A stretch of 5,652 nucleotides of DNA from Nitrospiria bacterium (GTDB taxonomy: Bacteria; Nitrospirota; CAKKRA01; 9FT-COMBO-42-15), in NCBI GenBank assembly GCA_919903585.1, contig CAKKST010000370.1, forward strand, positions 1 through 5,652, read 5' to 3'. The position numbers and the translations under genes were made by a program. Under the pieces are notes generated by a model. The model did no database searches, was not told where the DNA came from, and saw only the letters and a list, made by a program, of their open reading frames with translations. Positions 1-5,652 of the stretch are shown here, piece after piece. Each line of letters begins with the position of its first letter. Position 1 is the stretch's first letter.

Positions 1-75
1 TAATGTGGAAAGATTGAAGGTAGGAGAAAGCTTCTGGGGGGAGATAAAAAGGGAATAGTATGATATTATATTGCC

Positions 76-384
76 ATGATTGAATCAGAGGAATCCATAG
101 CAGGCTTTACAGCGCTCGGTGAAAAAGGAAAAAAGGCAGAGGCAGTTGGAAAAGAAGCTGCTGAAGGATTTATCAGATATTATCAAACTGATGCAGCCCT
201 TGATGAGCATTTGGCTGACCAGATAGTTTTGTATCTTTCAATGTGCAGGGAGAAATCTGTATTCACCACATCCTGTATTACACAACATTTAATGACGAAT
301 TTGTGGGCCGTAAGGCAATTTTATGAATTCAGTTATTCTGTTGATGGAGAGACAGGAGAAGCCGGGACTGTGAGAATTAATTAG
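76..384 (+). pseudogene. rtcA: RNA 3'-terminal phosphate cyclase, C-terminal remnant (probably broken rtcA)
   Basis: RtcA converts RNA 3'-phosphate ends to 2',3'-cyclic phosphates with ATP through an enzyme-AMP intermediate. The 102 residues readable from the ATG match only the end of that roughly 340-residue family. I see GFTALGEKGKKAEAVGKEAA, then the hallmark DEHLADQ near residues 43-49, then ITQHLMTNLWAVRQF near residues 68-82. Family similarity seems to continue left of the ATG (YYIAMIESE), so the ATG is an internal Met. No Shine-Dalgarno sequence sits at the right distance. Upstream the same frame meets TGA at 61-63 and TAA at 1-3. Frame 2 is open over 2-58 and reads VERLKVGESFWGEIKRE, which resembles the family's HVAER region, then stops at 56-58. 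A small deletion plus frameshift or nonsense change is the simplest reading; an assembly error is possible. The true 5' part lies outside the window. The phosphorylase gene follows after 30 bases. Confidence 0.7.
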
Positions 385-414
385 GGTGTAGCGCTATAAT
401 AGAGGTAAACTTCT

Positions 415-1734
415 ATGCGAGTATATGACATAATCTTAAAAAAGAGGAATGGTAATAGACTTACCAAAGAAGAGATCGCCTTTGTTGTAGATGGCTACAC
501 AAAGGGTGAGATACCTGATTATCAGATATCTGCCCTTTTGATGGCTGTCTATTTTCAGGGGATGGATGATGAGGAGACATCTGACCTTACAGAGGCAATG
601 ATGAAATCAGGGGAGGTCTACGACCTATCCGCTATCTCTGGAAGAAAGATAGATAAACACAGCACAGGCGGTGTTGGTGATAAGACCTCCATCATCCTTG
701 CGCCATTGATGGCCTCTGCAGGCCTTGTTGTGCCGATGATGTCAGGCAGGGGGCTTGGGCATACAGGCGGGACACTGGACAAATTAGAATCCATTCCTGG
801 TTTCAGAACTAATCTAACTAAAGAAGAATTTATATCTAACCTGAAAAAAATAAATGTAGCAATGACAGGCCAATCTGCCTCTATTGCACCAGCGGACAAA
901 AAGATGTACAGCCTTCGTGATGTAACAGGGACAGTGGAATCCGTACCATTGATTGCAGCCAGCATAATGAGCAAGAAGCTCGCAGAAGGGATAGAAGGGC
1001 TTGTGCTGGATGTAAAGGTTGGGACAGGCGCCTTTATGAAGGATATTGATGATGCCAGAAGGCTTGCGAGGGCAATGGTGGATATTGGGAATTTGAAAGG
1101 TGTAAAAACCGTTGCCATCATTACGGCAATGGAACAGCCCCTCGGAAAGACAATCGGAAACAGCCTTGAGATAAAGGAGTGCATCTCTGCCCTTCGCGGC
1201 AAATGGCCAGAGGACTTAAAAAAGGTGACGCTGACACTCGGCGCATGGATGCTGAGGATTGCAGATGGGATATCCGGCCAGAAGGCAGGGGATATACAGC
1301 AATACAAAGAGAGGCTTGAAGGGCTTATTAATAATGGCGCTGCCTTTAAGAGATTCGTTGAGATGGTAGATGCCCAGTACGGTGACCCTGAGACAGCCTT
1401 TAAGCCAAGCCTTCTTCCATCTGCAAAGAAAATAAAACAGATAATAATTCAGAAAGAGGGATATATCCAGAGGATGGATGCAGAAAAGATCGGCATTGCC
1501 TCTATGATGCTCGGTGCAGGGAGGCAGAGGATTGAGGATAGCATTGACCATTCAGCAGGGATAATCCTAAACAAAAAGGTTGGTGATTATGTTAAAAGTG
1601 GTGAGCAAATCGCAATGTTTTATTACAATGACGATAAACGCCTAAAAGAGGCAGAGGAGGTATTTTTGTCAGGGATAGAGATAGGAACGGAAAAGGTGAA
1701 AACAAAAGACCTTATCCTTGAGGTCGTTGAATAA
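415..1734 (+). CDS. deoA: Thymidine / pyrimidine-nucleoside phosphorylase
   Basis: This cytosolic salvage enzyme reversibly cleaves thymidine, deoxyuridine or uridine with phosphate to the free base and (deoxy)ribose-1-phosphate. At 439 residues it matches the usual 430-440 of nucleoside phosphorylase family II and looks complete. The N-terminal helical domain starts MRVYDIILKKRNG. The phosphate-binding loop KHSTGGVGDK is at 81-90. The family signature SGRGLGHTGGTLDKLE is at 110-125. Pyrimidine-contacting residues are present as R168 (in YSLRD), S183 and K187, with the same spacing as R171, S186 and K190 of E. coli DeoA. DVKVGTGAFM follows near 199-208. The C-terminal PYNP_C-type region, around 345-435, includes GAGRQRIEDSID. 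The ATG has a good ribosome site (GAGGT, 402-406, 8 bases away). The HD-domain triphosphohydrolase starts 19 bases after the stop, suggesting one transcript. Whether it is strict for thymidine (DeoA) or also takes uridine (Pdp) cannot be settled by eye. Confidence 0.95.
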   Translation: MRVYDIILKKRNGNRLTKEEIAFVVDGYTKGEIPDYQISALLMAVYFQGMDDEETSDLTEAMMKSGEVYDLSAISGRKIDKHSTGGVGDKTSIILAPLMASAGLVVPMMSGRGLGHTGGTLDKLESIPGFRTNLTKEEFISNLKKINVAMTGQSASIAPADKKMYSLRDVTGTVESVPLIAASIMSKKLAEGIEGLVLDVKVGTGAFMKDIDDARRLARAMVDIGNLKGVKTVAIITAMEQPLGKTIGNSLEIKECISALRGKWPEDLKKVTLTLGAWMLRIADGISGQKAGDIQQYKERLEGLINNGAAFKRFVEMVDAQYGDPETAFKPSLLPSAKKIKQIIIQKEGYIQRMDAEKIGIASMMLGAGRQRIEDSIDHSAGIILNKKVGDYVKSGEQIAMFYYNDDKRLKEAEEVFLSGIEIGTEKVKTKDLILEVVE

Positions 1735-1742
1735 GGAAAGAC

Positions 1743-1748
1743 GAGGTG
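1743..1748 (+). promoter_or_regulatory. Ribosome binding site that decides the dgt start
   Basis: GAGGTG lies 5 bases before the ATG at 1754. It favours that ATG over the in-frame TTG at 1718, which lies inside the end of the phosphorylase gene. The TTG would add 12 residues (MRSLNKERRGVT) that do not look like the family's N-terminus. Confidence 0.6.
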
Positions 1749-1753
1749 TTACC

Positions 1754-2794
1754 ATGACCATTCGTGAGCAGACAGAGGAGATAGAAAAAAAGACACTCCA
1801 TCCAAAGGCATGCCTCAGCTCAAAGAGCAAGGGGAGACTTCAGCCTGAGGAAGATGGTGAGATAAGGACCTGCTTTCAGAGGGACAGGGACAGGATTATC
1901 CATTCCAAGAGCTTCAGGCGATTAAAATATAAGACACAGGTATTTTTAGCGCCCACAGGTGATCATTACCGCACAAGGCTTACCCATACCCTTGAGGTCG
2001 CTCAGATTGCAAGGACAATAGCGAGGGCATTGAGGCTTAATGAGGATCTAAACGAGGCCATTGCCCTCGGCCACGACCTTGGCCATACACCCTTTGGCCA
2101 TGCAGGTGAGGCCTTCTTGGATGAGATAGTAAAAGGTGGCTTTAACCACTATGAGCAGAGCCTCAGAGTTGTTGATTTCATTGAGAAAGATGGTCATGGC
2201 CTTAACTTGACTATGGAGGTGCGGGATGGTATACTTAAACATTCAAAGGGCAAGGGTAATGTTTTCTCTAAGGGAGAAAAGGATAAGGCTGAGACGCTGG
2301 AAGGTCAGGTGGTAAGGGTTTCTGATGGCATTGCCTATGCAAATCACGACCTTGATGATGCCCTGAGGGCAGGCATAATAAAGGAAAAGGATATCCCGCC
2401 TCATATTATCAAGGCTATTGGTGATACGCACTCTAAAAGGATTGATACAATGGTCAAGTCAGTTATCTATGCAAGCCTTGAAAGGGACCTGACAGAGATT
2501 ACAATGGCTGAGGATATCCTTTCAGTAACAGAAGAGTTGCGGGCATTTTTATTTAAAAATGTCTATGAAAGTGAAGTAACTCACAGGGAGTTTTTAAAGG
2601 CAAAAAAGATATTAAAAGACCTCTTCTCATATTATATGGAGCGCCCTGAGGAGGTCTTTTCTGAGATACCGAGGGAGCGGTTAGGGGATAATACAGAAAG
2701 GCTTGTGTGCGATTTTATTGCCGGCATGACAGACAGATATGCCCTGATGACCTATGAGAAGTTATTTTTCCCCCAGCCATGGCTGGTGATGTGA
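1754..2794 (+). CDS. dgt: dGTPase-like HD-domain triphosphohydrolase (type 2 family)
   Basis: Members of this family hydrolyse dNTPs, classically dGTP, to the deoxynucleoside and tripolyphosphate. From the ATG at 1754 the product is 346 residues, about normal for the shorter type 2 group. The N-terminus MTIREQTEEIEKKTL is the common family start, which is why I prefer it to the TTG at 1718. The motif FQRDRDRIIHSKSFRRLKYK spans 41-60, followed by DHYRTRLTHTLEV at 70-82. The HD metal site is complete: H78, H107-D108 (in GHDLGHTPFGH, 106-116) and D191 (in RVSDGIAYANHD, 188-199). FNHYEQS at 130-136 is also typical. The tail FFPQPW near the C-terminus matches the usual ending, so the gene is intact. 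It follows the phosphorylase by 19 bases; together they would degrade dNTPs and recycle nucleosides. The exact substrate of type 2 members is often unknown, so dGTP specificity is an assumption. Confidence 0.93.
   Translation: MTIREQTEEIEKKTLHPKACLSSKSKGRLQPEEDGEIRTCFQRDRDRIIHSKSFRRLKYKTQVFLAPTGDHYRTRLTHTLEVAQIARTIARALRLNEDLNEAIALGHDLGHTPFGHAGEAFLDEIVKGGFNHYEQSLRVVDFIEKDGHGLNLTMEVRDGILKHSKGKGNVFSKGEKDKAETLEGQVVRVSDGIAYANHDLDDALRAGIIKEKDIPPHIIKAIGDTHSKRIDTMVKSVIYASLERDLTEITMAEDILSVTEELRAFLFKNVYESEVTHREFLKAKKILKDLFSYYMERPEEVFSEIPRERLGDNTERLVCDFIAGMTDRYALMTYEKLFFPQPWLVM
2773..2786. repeat. 14-base perfect palindrome at the 3' end of dgt
   Basis: CCAGCCATGGCTGG is a perfect palindrome within the last codons of dgt (encoding Q-P-W-L). 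It could form a short hairpin just before the stop and the larger inverted repeat. The codons PQPW are expected from the protein family, so coding constraint may fully explain it. Confidence 0.4.
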
Positions 2795-2798
2795 GATA

Positions 2799-2867
2799 GG
2801 GTCAGGGGCAAGTAGCAAGGGTCAGGCGGCATTCTTACCTTGACCCATGCCCCTGAACCCTTGCCCC
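2799..2867. repeat. Imperfect inverted repeat built of degenerate 7-base units
   Basis: This element fills most of the spacer between dgt and the response regulator. The outer arms are GGGTCAGGGGCA (2799-2810) and TGCCCCTGAACCC (2848-2860), complementary apart from one bulged base. The inner arms are GGGTCAGG (2819-2826) and CCTTGACCC (2838-2846), again with one bulge, around an 11-base loop. Each arm also reads as four 7-base units. On the right they are CTTGACC, CATGCCC, CTGAACC and CTTGCCC (2839-2866). The left arm, read on the minus strand, gives CCTGACC, CTTGCTA, CTTGCCC and CTGACCC. It ends in a short T-containing stretch (TTTGTTT, 2868-2874), so it might also act as a weak terminator or mRNA-stabilising hairpin. 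A dispersed, REP-like intergenic repeat is my preferred reading. Confidence 0.75.
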
Positions 2868-2887
2868 TTTGTTTATGAGTGATACTT

Positions 2888-4303
2888 ATGAACCGTATCA
2901 AAATTCTTGCAATGGATGACAGCCCCACTGTCCAGAAACTCCTAAAAATGGTGCTGGAGGAGGAGGGGTATGAGGTTATTTCAGCCTCTGACGGAATAGA
3001 GGGGATTGACAAGGCAAGAAAAGAGCGCCCCGCACTTATCCTCATTGACTTTATCATGCCTAAGATGAATGGCTATCAGGTCTGTAAGATCATAAAGGAA
3101 GACCCTGAATTAAAAGATATTCCAATAATACTTGTTACCTCTAAAGGCGATGAGGTTGGCGGAAAGTTTGTAAAGATGTTAGGGATTACAGAGTATCTTA
3201 CAAAGCCATTCCAGCCGAATGACCTGATCTCAAAGATAGGCGAGATCGTTAGCAGAAATTCAAGCCTTAAAGATATTGCAATAAAGAGCCAAAAGACGGC
3301 AGAAGATATGCCTTCTGCCAGCGCTAATAACATTGGAGAGGGCATCTCTATCAATGAGATAGTTGAGCCATTGATAAGCGAACCTGAGTTAAGGGAAAAG
3401 AAGGGTGAGGGGGCAGAGAACATAGTTGAATTAGTAATTAGAGAGGTAATGGATGAGGTGATCTCTTATATTACCGAGACACTCCCTGACCTCCTGCGTG
3501 AGAAGATACTAAAGGTAAGGATGGATAATACGGAAGATGCTGTTGAGCTTAATAAGAAGAATATATTGTTACACGGCAATCTGTCTGTATTCAGGTTTCC
3601 TGATGTATTGCAGCTTATAGGGATACAGAAGTTAACAGGATGCCTTTCTCTTTTATCAGGTGAGAATAAGGTGAATATCTATTTAAGGAATGGGAGGATT
3701 GTCTTTGTATCTTTTTGGGATGATGCAAATGAGGCCCTCGGGGATGTCCTTGTTAATGCCGGCAAGCTGAGCAGGGTGCAGATCCAGCATTTTTTAAAGG
3801 AGAGGTATAATTTCAAAGAGGTCTTGATAAATAAGAGGCTGATCACCCTTGAGGAGCTAAGGGATCTGGTAAAGGGATACACAGAGGAATCCATGTATAA
3901 ATTGTTTTCATGGATGAAGGGGAGTTTCCATTTTTCTGATGAGCTGATGCCGCGGGAGATAGAAGATATTGTTACAGAATTGTCCACAAATGATATCATC
4001 CTTGAGGGTGTAAGGAGGGTAGATGAATGGCAGTTGATTAACAAAAAGATAGGCGATCATGATGCAGTATTAAAAAAGCTCATTACAAATGCAGAGGAAT
4101 TAGGGGAAATTACTTTAAGTGACAGGGAGTTAGAGATCCTTCACCTTGTTGACGGGAAAAGGGACATAAATAGTATAATAAAGGAAAGCCATATGAGCGA
4201 GTTTGAGGTCTGCAAGATATTATATGTCCTTCTGACTGCCAATCTGCTGACAGATGCCTCTGTTTCGCATAAGCCGTTAAGAAAGCAGCCGCAATATTTG
4301 TAG
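2888..4303 (+). CDS. Response regulator: receiver domain plus DUF4388 (PATAN)
   Basis: This is a cytoplasmic two-component output protein of 471 residues from the ATG at 2888. A receiver domain fills about residues 4-122. It has the acidic pair D10-D11, phospho-acceptor D54 (in LILIDFIMPKMNG), T84 and K106 (in LTKPF), so it should be phosphorylatable. A variable linker follows (about 123-225); within it 178-210 looks like an amphipathic helix. From about 226 (ILLHGNLSVFRFPDVLQLI) the sequence matches DUF4388/PATAN, a domain found in receiver proteins such as cyanobacterial PatA and thought to mediate protein contacts. The last 60 residues (IL.LVDGKRDINSII...FEVCKILYVLL) look like the small helical, winged-helix-like end common in these proteins. 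There is no DNA-binding output that I recognise. Start choice is uncertain: an in-frame GTG at 2879 adds three residues, and neither has a strong ribosome site. No kinase gene is visible nearby. Confidence 0.88.
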   Translation: MNRIKILAMDDSPTVQKLLKMVLEEEGYEVISASDGIEGIDKARKERPALILIDFIMPKMNGYQVCKIIKEDPELKDIPIILVTSKGDEVGGKFVKMLGITEYLTKPFQPNDLISKIGEIVSRNSSLKDIAIKSQKTAEDMPSASANNIGEGISINEIVEPLISEPELREKKGEGAENIVELVIREVMDEVISYITETLPDLLREKILKVRMDNTEDAVELNKKNILLHGNLSVFRFPDVLQLIGIQKLTGCLSLLSGENKVNIYLRNGRIVFVSFWDDANEALGDVLVNAGKLSRVQIQHFLKERYNFKEVLINKRLITLEELRDLVKGYTEESMYKLFSWMKGSFHFSDELMPREIEDIVTELSTNDIILEGVRRVDEWQLINKKIGDHDAVLKKLITNAEELGEITLSDRELEILHLVDGKRDINSIIKESHMSEFEVCKILYVLLTANLLTDASVSHKPLRKQPQYL

Positions 4304-4304
4304 G

Positions 4305-4314
4305 GGAACGTTCC
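4305..4314. promoter_or_regulatory. Perfect palindrome abutting the -35 box (possible operator)
   Basis: GGAACGTTCC is a perfect 10-base palindrome. It starts 2 bases after the DUF4388 gene's stop codon and ends exactly where the -35 hexamer begins. Its position suits a dimeric regulator acting on RNA polymerase. The regulator is unknown, and a 10-base palindrome can arise by chance. Confidence 0.4.
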
Positions 4315-4343
4315 TTGACAGTATTAGATTCCTGTGATATATT
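4315..4343 (+). promoter_or_regulatory. Strong sigma70-type promoter for the CheY-like / binding-protein operon
   Basis: The -35 box TTGACA (4315-4320) is a perfect consensus. A 17-base spacer follows, and the -10 box TATATT (4338-4343) matches 5 of 6 bases of TATAAT. TG at 4335-4336, one base before the -10, gives an extended -10. Transcription would start near 4350, leaving an AT-rich leader of about 55 bases with a strong ribosome site. It lies in the only sizeable gap between the two regulator genes and points at the second one. Confidence 0.8.
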
Positions 4344-4393
4344 TTATTTATTAACAGAAGGAAAATATCCTATTTTTTTATATAGTTATAATT

Positions 4394-4400
4394 AAGGAGG
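4394..4400 (+). promoter_or_regulatory. Strong Shine-Dalgarno site of the CheY-like gene
   Basis: AAGGAGG lies only 4 bases before the ATG at 4405. This is the best ribosome site in the window, although the spacing is slightly short. It fixes the start and, with the near-consensus promoter, suggests high expression of this receiver. Confidence 0.75.
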
Positions 4401-4404
4401 CGAG

Positions 4405-4767
4405 ATGGGTAAGATATTGGTTGTAGATGACAGCTATTCAGAGCTTCAGCTGATCCAGTCGGCCCTTGGCGGTCTTGGCCATGATCTGGTAACTGCCATG
4501 GACGGTGAAGAAGGGGAGAGGATTGCGAGGAGCGGTAATATAAACCTGATAATCCTTGATGTCATCCTCCCAAAGAAGAATGGATTTCAGGTGTGCCGTG
4601 AATTAAAGAAGGATGACAAGTTTAAGCATATTCCTATTATAATGGTTACATCCAAGGATCAGGACAGCGACCAGTTCTGGGGGCTTAAACAGGGGGCAAA
4701 TGAATATGTAAAGAAGCCATTTAATCCTGCTGACCTTGTAAAGCTTGTAAAGAAGTATTTAAGTTAA
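4405..4767 (+). CDS. Stand-alone CheY/PilH-like response regulator
   Basis: This 120-residue protein is a single receiver domain and nothing else. The acidic pair is D8-D9, the phospho-acceptor is D52 (in LIILDVILPKKNG), the switch Thr is T82 (in IIMVTSK), and the invariant Lys is K104 (in VKKPF). The segment SDQFWGLKQGANEYVKKPF near 88-106 resembles PilH/PilG receivers of Chp-type chemosensory systems that control type IV pili, more than flagellar CheY. That assignment is by resemblance only, and no pilus gene is in the window. With no output domain, it should act by phosphorylation-dependent binding to a partner protein. It is the first gene after the promoter at 4315-4343. The exported binding protein follows after 23 bases, so the two are very likely co-transcribed. 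Confidence 0.9.
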   Translation: MGKILVVDDSYSELQLIQSALGGLGHDLVTAMDGEEGERIARSGNINLIILDVILPKKNGFQVCRELKKDDKFKHIPIIMVTSKDQDSDQFWGLKQGANEYVKKPFNPADLVKLVKKYLS

Positions 4768-4790
4768 CCGTAATTAGTGAAAGGATAATA

Positions 4791-5652
4791 ATGAGGTTTT
4801 ATAAAGGCATATTTTATACTTTCTTATTTGTTATATCGTTTCTTGTTATTGCAGCAAAAACAGGTTTTGCTGCAGAGGAACTAATATGGGGAGGAGAACG
4901 TTCAATTTATTATAGCGGCATTGGCAAAGTAGCAGATGAATTCTATAAGGCATCAGGGATAAAGGTAACAATAATACCCGGAGGCTGTCCGTTGGGGTCA
5001 AAAGGCGTGGCATTAGGCAAGCTTGATGTAGGCGGTCTTTGCTGTAAACCAAAGGAAGAGGAGATAACAAAATTAGGGTTCAAGATATTCCCGCTGGCTT
5101 ATGATGCGTTAGTTATAATAGTAAATAATGCCAATCCCATAACAAACCTTACTATGCAGCAGGTGCGCGACATATTCGCAGGAAAGATAAAGAACTGGAA
5201 AGAGGTTGGAGGCCAGGACAGGCTGATAAAACTTGTTACACGGCTTCACTGCAAGGACAGGGAAGACAACTGGAAGCAGATATTAAGCACACCTGAACTC
5301 TTTGCAAAAGAAAAGAAGAATGTAGCAGAGGATCAGGAGGTACTTCTTGCTGTAAACAATGAGAAGGATGCTGTTGGCTTTATCCTTTTGAGCATGGTGA
5401 ATAGGAGATACGCCAAGGTCTTAAATATAAATGGCATAACCCCTTCCCGCGAAAGTCTGATAGACCAGACATATCCATGGAAGATGACTGATTATATGGT
5501 TACAAAGGGCGAACCGACAGGCAATAAGAAGAAATTCATAGATTTCCTGTTCGGCGAAGGAAGGAAATATTTAAGTAAAGACCTTGCCTTTGTTGACGAG
5601 GTAAAACCTGTAAAGAAGAAGGCTTCAAAGGCTTTAAAGGAGAGGCCTGCAA
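4791..5652 (+). CDS. Exported PstS-like substrate-binding protein with Cys-bearing pocket (3' end outside window)
   Basis: The open frame runs from ATG 4791 to the window edge, giving 287 residues with no stop. AAAGGA at 4780-4785 is the ribosome site. Residues 1-28 form a Sec signal peptide: basic start MRFYK, hydrophobic 6-22, likely cleavage after A27 or A28. The rest resembles the PBP-like domain of phosphate-binding proteins (PstS). It has GGERSIYYSGIGKVADEFY (34-52), a GKLDVGG segment (76-82), the typical VRDIFAGKIKNWKEVGG (125-141), and DAVGFILLS further on. The loops that bind phosphate in E. coli PstS differ: GGCPLGS at 64-70, LCCKP at 83-87, and RLHCKDRED at 151-159 where R-x-D-G-S-G-T is expected. 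Four Cys (66, 84, 85, 154) and H153 sit in those loops. Phosphate binding is therefore doubtful, and metal, metalloid or redox-linked ligands are possible. The last visible residues (KPVKKKASKALKERPA) are Lys-rich and may be a tail or a linker to another domain. Confidence 0.82.
   Translation, partial: MRFYKGIFYTFLFVISFLVIAAKTGFAAEELIWGGERSIYYSGIGKVADEFYKASGIKVTIIPGGCPLGSKGVALGKLDVGGLCCKPKEEEITKLGFKIFPLAYDALVIIVNNANPITNLTMQQVRDIFAGKIKNWKEVGGQDRLIKLVTRLHCKDREDNWKQILSTPELFAKEKKNVAEDQEVLLAVNNEKDAVGFILLSMVNRRYAKVLNINGITPSRESLIDQTYPWKMTDYMVTKGEPTGNKKKFIDFLFGEGRKYLSKDLAFVDEVKPVKKKASKALKERPA

Noticed and set aside
395..400. Perfect TATAAT before the phosphorylase start
   Set aside because: No good -35 box lies at 16-18 bases; only a weak 4-of-6 match (GTGAGA, 370-375) exists at 19. 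Transcription would begin near 407, after the GAGGT ribosome site, so it is probably coincidental or at best gives a leaderless message.
618..1307. 229-codon open frame on the minus strand
   Set aside because: It lies wholly inside the clearly coding phosphorylase gene, its protein has no recognisable family, and its composition is what antisense reading of this gene would give.
1216..1551. 111-codon minus-strand open frame
   Set aside because: Shadow of the phosphorylase gene, which has full family motifs on the + strand through this region.
1718..1753. TTG start extending the HD-domain protein by 12 residues
   Set aside because: The extension overlaps the phosphorylase end, has no family similarity, and the ATG at 1754 has a ribosome site and the typical family N-terminus.
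2840..2888. TTGACC/TTGCCC as -35 boxes for the DUF4388 regulator gene
   Set aside because: These hexamers are units of the heptamer repeat, and no acceptable -10 box follows at the right distance.
4358..4380. Possible attenuator: AGGA-AAATA-TCCT followed by a T run
   Set aside because: The stem is only 4 base pairs with an A/T-rich loop. It is too weak to call a terminator or riboswitch.
4846..5070. 74-codon minus-strand open frame in the right end
   Set aside because: Opposite to the signal peptide and first lobe of the exported binding protein, whose + strand frame stays open to the window edge and matches a known fold.

Overview
The window reads as a moderately AT-rich bacterial chromosome segment. 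All genes are on the + strand and tightly packed, with frequent AGG/AGA and ATA codons. A predicted exported substrate-binding protein, a PilH-like regulator and a PATAN (DUF4388) response regulator point to a Gram-negative, environmental lineage of the Nitrospirota or Desulfobacterota kind. That placement is a guess from gene style, not a demonstrated assignment.

Left part (1-2794), nucleic-acid and nucleotide metabolism. The window opens with the C-terminal end of an RNA 3'-terminal phosphate cyclase (RtcA). Its reading frame is interrupted just upstream, so the gene looks broken or carries a sequence error. Next are a complete pyrimidine-nucleoside/thymidine phosphorylase and, 19 bases later, a complete HD-domain dGTPase-like triphosphohydrolase. 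These two probably form one transcription unit for (deoxy)nucleoside and dNTP turnover.

Middle (2795-2887). This short intergenic spacer is almost filled by an imperfect inverted repeat. Each arm is built from four degenerate 7-base units (YTGMCCC-like). It may be a dispersed repeat, a terminator-like hairpin, or both.

Right part (2888-5652), signalling. A response regulator with a C-terminal DUF4388/PATAN region is followed by a near-consensus sigma70 promoter (TTGACA, 17-base spacer, TATATT, plus the extended -10 TG). A perfect 10-base palindrome abuts the -35 box. This promoter should drive a stand-alone CheY/PilH-like receiver and, 23 bases after it, an exported PstS-like protein that runs off the window. 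Three of the loops that hold phosphate in classical PstS carry Cys/His residues here instead (C66, C84-C85, H153-C154). No histidine kinase or methyl-accepting protein is visible; a partner may lie downstream. The most novel element is this Cys-bearing binding protein coupled to a PilH-like receiver behind a strong, possibly operator-controlled promoter.
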